From the NCBI GenBank assembly GCA_028289505.1, contig JANQPK010000112.1:1-9860 (forward strand): a DNA stretch of 9,860 nt, written 5' to 3'. This stretch comes from Cyclobacteriaceae bacterium. Lineage in GTDB: Bacteria > Bacteroidota > Bacteroidia > Cytophagales > Cyclobacteriaceae. Shown here piece by piece: positions 6,619 to 9,860 of the stretch. The position numbers were made by a program, and so were the translations under genes. The first letter of the stretch is position 1, and every line of letters starts with the position of its first letter. Under the pieces are notes generated by a model. It searched no databases, was not told the DNA's origin, and saw only the letters and a program-made list of their open reading frames with translations.

Positions 6619-6643
6619 ATTCCAAGAGGAATTGTATAATTCC
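6619..6643. repeat. Overlapping inverted repeats sharing one arm, upstream of yidD
   Basis: Three arms are present: ATTCC (6619-6623), GGAATT (6628-6633) and AATTCC (6638-6643). The middle arm can pair with either outer arm, across AAGA or across GTAT, giving two mutually exclusive hairpins. The second repeat, GGAATTGTATAATTCC, is a perfect 6-4-6 palindrome and contains TATAAT. It lies about 50 bases before the probable yidD start and outside the BamA-like promoter, so it could be an operator. No function is proven. Confidence 0.4.
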
Positions 6644-6691
6644 GAGTGAGTTTAGAGCTGTTCGAATTGCAATTTATGTATGTTTGTGATC

Positions 6692-6913
6692 ATGAGGAAA
6701 TGGCTAAGTTATATTTTTGTGATACCGATTATCATTTATCAAGGTATCATTTCGCCATTTCTACCTGCTTCATGCAGGTTTACACCCACTTGCTCTCAAT
6801 ATTCGAAAGAGGCCATATTAAAACATGGGCCCCTAAAAGGATCATGGTTAGCGTTAAAACGTATTGCTCGCTGTCATCCTTGGGGTGGTAGAGGATATGA
6901 TCCGGTACCTTAG
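6692..6913 (+). CDS. yidD: Membrane protein insertion efficiency factor YidD
   Basis: YidD is a small inner-membrane-associated protein that helps YidC/Sec insert membrane proteins. The family signature is intact: YQGIISPFLPASCRFTPTCS, then YSKEAI, KHGPLKGSWLALKR, and the end RCHPWGGRGYDPVP with the conserved cysteines. The N-terminus (WLSYIFVIPIII) is an amphipathic or membrane-bound helix. Starting at the ATG at 6692 gives 73 residues beginning MRKWL, which matches the usual family start; the in-frame ATG at 6680 would add MFVI. Its TAG (6911-6913) overlaps the TAA of the convergent lgt gene, so the two genes meet tail to tail with no room for a terminator. Other family members are about 70-85 residues. 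The identification is very secure; only the start is open. Confidence 0.95.
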   Translation: MRKWLSYIFVIPIIIYQGIISPFLPASCRFTPTCSQYSKEAILKHGPLKGSWLALKRIARCHPWGGRGYDPVP

Positions 6914-8007
6914 GATTTCTGTTTTTGGACCACCCTGAAAATAAGTACAATCCCAGCAATAATTAAGGGTATGCTGAGCCATTGCCCCATGTTGAGCGGT
7001 ATGTCATCTTCAAATGCCTCCTGATTTTCCTTTAGAAATTCATAAAAGAATCTGAGCCCAAAAAGAACAATGAGGAATATACTGAATATAAGCCCCTCTG
7101 GGGTCGCTGCTTTCTTTCTGCTCCAGAGAAAAAGCAGTAAAATAAACAACAGAAAACTGGAGATGGACTCGTAAAGTTGGGCTGGATGTCTGGCAATTCC
7201 CTCTACCATTACTTTTGTACTCAAGCCCCTTCCTGCTGTGGGTACCATCTGGTATGATGGAACCTCAGATTGGTCGTATTTGATGTGTGGTACTGTCCTT
7301 AAGCTTAAACTGGAGAGTATGCCTGGTAGTCTTCTTTGCAGGTAACCTTCCGCTTCTTCTTTGCCAATATTTTGATCAAATTCAATAGTCAATGCTACCG
7401 GGGTTTTCATGTCTGTGGTATCGACTACTTTATCAGGCTTTGCAGCCTCAGCACTTATTATATACTGGTCTGACTCGACTGCTTCTTCTAATGCCCGAGC
7501 GAAAACTACTCCATTTTGACCTTCTGTGGGTAGCCCAACTATCTCTGAATTAATGAAATTACCCATTCTAATAAATGATCCGGCTAACGCTACAATGATT
7601 ACCACCCGATCGACTACCCAAAGGTAGGATTGCCCTGCCTTCTTTTTAGAATACAGATAAATTCCGGTTAGAATACCAGCAGCAGCACCGTGACTAGCCA
7701 ATCCTCCTTCCCAAACTTTTAATATGTCCAACGGATTTTGAAGGTAATAAACCGGGTCGTAGAATAAACAATGCCCAAGTCTTGCACCTACCACTGTTGC
7801 AATGACCATGTACAGTGTCAAGGTCTCAACATCTTGTCTGGGTTTATTTTCGGCCTTGAAAATATAAAACATGATTTGCTGGCCGATAATGAAACCCATG
7901 GCAAATAACAAACCATACCATACAACCGGATGATCGTTGAAAGGTAATCTGAATATTTCTTTGTTGGGATCCCAGACAATGTAGTTCAACATGGAGGTGA
8001 GTTTCAT
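6910..8007 (-). CDS. lgt: Prolipoprotein diacylglyceryl transferase
   Basis: Lgt moves diacylglycerol from phosphatidylglycerol to the lipobox cysteine of prolipoproteins at the inner membrane. Counterparts of key E. coli residues are visible: Tyr31 (WYGLLF), His106 (GGLASHG), Arg147 with Glu155 (IRMGNFINSE) and Arg319 (FGLRFFYEF); HPAQLYE is at 274-280 and NMGQWLSIP at 339-347. Several hydrophobic helices fit the seven-helix fold. The protein has 365 residues against 291 in E. coli. Almost all the excess lies between the GNFIN signature and HPAQLYE (residues about 165-270), in the periplasmic head region, and includes an alpha/beta-looking segment (VALTIEFDQNIGKEEAEGYL). The start at 8007 is seven bases after the nadE stop, so the two are probably co-transcribed; Met6 (7992) is a plausible alternative start. 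The C-terminal stop overlaps that of yidD. Confidence 0.96.
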   Translation of the reverse strand: MKLTSMLNYIVWDPNKEIFRLPFNDHPVVWYGLLFAMGFIIGQQIMFYIFKAENKPRQDVETLTLYMVIATVVGARLGHCLFYDPVYYLQNPLDILKVWEGGLASHGAAAGILTGIYLYSKKKAGQSYLWVVDRVVIIVALAGSFIRMGNFINSEIVGLPTEGQNGVVFARALEEAVESDQYIISAEAAKPDKVVDTTDMKTPVALTIEFDQNIGKEEAEGYLQRRLPGILSSLSLRTVPHIKYDQSEVPSYQMVPTAGRGLSTKVMVEGIARHPAQLYESISSFLLFILLLFLWSRKKAATPEGLIFSIFLIVLFGLRFFYEFLKENQEAFEDDIPLNMGQWLSIPLIIAGIVLIFRVVQKQKS

Positions 8008-8014
8008 TTTCGTA

Positions 8015-9860
8015 TTATTGTTTCACGATGTTTTTTAGTTCTTCCAAGTCCTGCTCAAATCCCCCTGAAAGAATAGGAAAACGACACCAGGTCTTGGGAT
8101 CAATGTTAAACTCATCAAGGTGGAATGAAGGCGCAATGCGTTCTCTTTTCCATTGGTTTCTTGACCAGAGCCTAAAGAACTTAATGATATATCCTGCTAA
8201 TGCCTGATCTGGCGCTAATCCCTTATTTTTCAAGCTATCAAATACCTCCAAAGGTCCTAGATGTTCCTTGATGGCCTGCCGCTCTATGGCTACAATTATT
8301 CTGTAAGGCATCAGGTCCGCCTCGTCGGTTTGGTTTAGATCAAGCGGACGAAGCTCTGCACTGGGCTCAAGTTGATTTACATTGGCCAACTCTTTGTAAA
8401 CCAATTCAGTTTCGGCCCACTTTAGCCACTGAAGAATAAAATGTTTATCGATAGCAGCAATAGGAGCAATACTTCCACAAGTATCTCCGTCCATGGTGGT
8501 ATAACCAACATCCCCTTCGCTGCGATTGGAAGTACTGATCAACAAGGCATTTTTGATATTTGCCAGCATCCATACTCCTGGGGCCCTGGTTCTAGCCTGT
8601 ACATTTTGCATTGCGGTATCATCCTGAACCCAGCTAAGGGAACGCTGTAACGCTTCCTCAATTTTGTTCTGATAAGCAGTTACTTCCTGGTCAATATTCC
8701 AATGGAAAAAAGTGGCACCAAGTTCCTGGCTAAGACATTTAGCGGACTTAAATGTTACCTCTGAACTATTATTAGTAGCCTGGTAAACGCAAGTAAGCAT
8801 TTGCCTTAAGATGAGCTTGTGCGCCTCTTTTGCTTCCATGGTCTCATTCACTACTATCTTATCTTGGAGGCCGGCTTTCCGTAGGAAGCCATCGACACCA
8901 AGCTCTGTGACACCTCTTTTAACCATTTCTGAGACCAGTACTGCACAGGTAGTAGAATCTGCACCTCCACTCAATGATAAAACGAACCCATTACTTTGGC
9001 TCTTCCGCAAATAATCAAAAAGTGAAAGGGTTATGGCAGCGGTAAACTCCTGGTTGAGTTCATCAAAGTGCGTTTCTTCATGCACCACACTGCTGGAAGG
9101 GTCGTTGAAATCTACCATAGTGCTGCTTAAATTCACTTGCTTAAAAGATAATCGTCTATTGTGCTTCAGTAGACGGCCTTTTTGAGCAATAAAGACCTCC
9201 CCGTCGAAGATCATACGTCCAGATTCGTTTCCCAATAGGTTGCTGTAGACATAAACGCATTCGAATTGCTTGGAGCTCTCAACTACCAGATTCTCTCTAA
9301 AGGCTGACTTGTGAAAAGCAAAGTGGCTGGCTGAGGGATTGAGCACCAACTGAACACCAAGCTCCTGATGTCTATATGCCGGTCTTAGGTTACCAGACCA
9401 GGCATCTTCACATATTTCAAAACCGATTTGCACCTGGTGCAGCTGATAAAGCCGGTCACCAAATGGATAATGCTTACCCTGGTACTCCAATTTATCAAGT
9501 TGTCCTGGTGTCCACCCTTTGAACCATCTGGGCTCATAATGCACCCCGTCGTTTGCCAATCGCTGTTTGGGAACAAATCCCATAATCTCTTTATCATGGA
9601 TCAGACAGGTACAGTTATATAATTCGTTTTTGAACCATATAGGGAGTCCAATACAAACAGTTATGTTTTCACACCAGTCGACAATCTCAGATACGTAGCT
9701 TAGCGCTTTTGCTGGTAACCATTGACTTAGGAATAGATCTTCACAGCCATATCCAGTAATGCACAATTCTGGAAGACATAAGATGGCTACAGATTCGGTC
9801 TTAGCCAGCGTAATCGCCTCTTTTATGTTGCGTAGATTATTTTCCCAATCCAGTGGGGTT
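8015..9860 (-). CDS. nadE: Glutamine-dependent NAD+ synthetase (5' end beyond the right edge)
   Basis: NadE makes NAD+ from nicotinic acid adenine dinucleotide, ATP and glutamine. The reading frame stays open to the right edge, giving 614 residues that begin TPLDWENNL, a stretch normally about 10-20 residues into the protein. The N-terminal nitrilase-type glutaminase has its Glu-Lys-Cys triad: Glu31 (CLPELCITGYGCED), Lys98 (VPKQRL) and Cys150 (FEICEDAW). The C-terminal synthetase domain has the PP-loop SGGADS (297-302), then STSNRSEGDVGYTTMDGDT and PSAELRP with QTDEADLMPY. The length suits the two-domain form of 600-650 residues. The TTG at 9766-9764 is an internal leucine of PELCITGYG, not a start. 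lgt follows after seven bases on the same strand, implying co-transcription; the promoter lies outside the window. Confidence 0.97.
   Translation of the reverse strand, partial: TPLDWENNLRNIKEAITLAKTESVAILCLPELCITGYGCEDLFLSQWLPAKALSYVSEIVDWCENITVCIGLPIWFKNELYNCTCLIHDKEIMGFVPKQRLANDGVHYEPRWFKGWTPGQLDKLEYQGKHYPFGDRLYQLHQVQIGFEICEDAWSGNLRPAYRHQELGVQLVLNPSASHFAFHKSAFRENLVVESSKQFECVYVYSNLLGNESGRMIFDGEVFIAQKGRLLKHNRRLSFKQVNLSSTMVDFNDPSSSVVHEETHFDELNQEFTAAITLSLFDYLRKSQSNGFVLSLSGGADSTTCAVLVSEMVKRGVTELGVDGFLRKAGLQDKIVVNETMEAKEAHKLILRQMLTCVYQATNNSSEVTFKSAKCLSQELGATFFHWNIDQEVTAYQNKIEEALQRSLSWVQDDTAMQNVQARTRAPGVWMLANIKNALLISTSNRSEGDVGYTTMDGDTCGSIAPIAAIDKHFILQWLKWAETELVYKELANVNQLEPSAELRPLDLNQTDEADLMPYRIIVAIERQAIKEHLGPLEVFDSLKNKGLAPDQALAGYIIKFFRLWSRNQWKRERIAPSFHLDEFNIDPKTWCRFPILSGGFEQDLEELKNIVKQ

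Noticed and set aside
6679..6686. TATGTTTG, a perfect TAnnTTTG -7 box on the plus strand before yidD
   Set aside because: The nearest TTG is only nine bases upstream (a CTG lies at 18), and transcription would begin at or after the likely ATG at 6692, leaving no leader. Possible only if yidD is leaderless.
6646..6891. An 81-codon plus-strand frame overlapping yidD
   Set aside because: It is a different frame over the conserved yidD codons and shows no family pattern.
8015..9766. nadE taken as starting at the TTG at 9766
   Set aside because: The frame continues to the right edge and encodes the conserved segment from TPLDWENNL to CLPEL with the catalytic Glu, so 9766 is internal.
1..9860. 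CRISPR arrays, insertion sequences, tRNA or rRNA genes
   Set aside because: No regularly spaced direct repeats, transposase motifs, terminal repeats or cloverleaf/rRNA signatures were seen. The Xer recombinase looks like the housekeeping chromosomal type, not an element integrase.

Overview
The window looks like chromosomal DNA of a Bacteroidota bacterium, most likely order Cytophagales. Three outer-membrane proteins have signal peptides cleaved just before a glutamine. There is a single-POTRA Omp85 protein of a type common in this phylum, a ComEA-like helix-hairpin-helix module fused to a large beta-barrel, and start regions that are A-rich rather than carrying strong Shine-Dalgarno sites. 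The phylum call is fairly safe; the order is a guess.

Layout, left to right. The C-terminal two thirds of a XerD-type recombinase (+) runs in from the left edge and ends at a hairpin terminator that works better on the minus strand. Facing it is a likely unannotated 34-residue membrane protein (minus, 628-732). Next come three minus-strand genes that look like one transcription unit read right to left: an inner-membrane protein with a long disordered periplasmic linker and a carboxypeptidase-regulatory-like domain (3783-4664), a small PorV/UPF0164-like barrel (2933-3724), and the ComEA-like HhH-barrel protein (888-2936), whose start overlaps the preceding stop. After a 390-base non-coding gap comes a BamA/TamA-like protein (5055-6506, minus). 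It is divergent from yidD (+), whose stop codon overlaps that of the convergent lgt gene (6910-8007, minus). lgt lies 7 bases behind nadE (8015 to the right edge, minus), which is cut at its 5' end.

How they fit together. Most of the window concerns the cell envelope: lipoprotein maturation (Lgt), membrane-protein insertion (YidD), an Omp85 barrel and the three-gene cassette. NadE (NAD synthesis) and XerD (chromosome dimer resolution) are housekeeping genes. No mobile element, CRISPR array, rRNA or tRNA gene was seen.

The least explained part is 572-4717. It holds an inner-membrane protein long enough to cross the periplasm, two outer-membrane barrels (one carrying a degenerate DNA-receptor-like module) and a one-helix small protein ahead of a terminator. 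Its joint function is unknown; an envelope-spanning complex is a hypothesis only.
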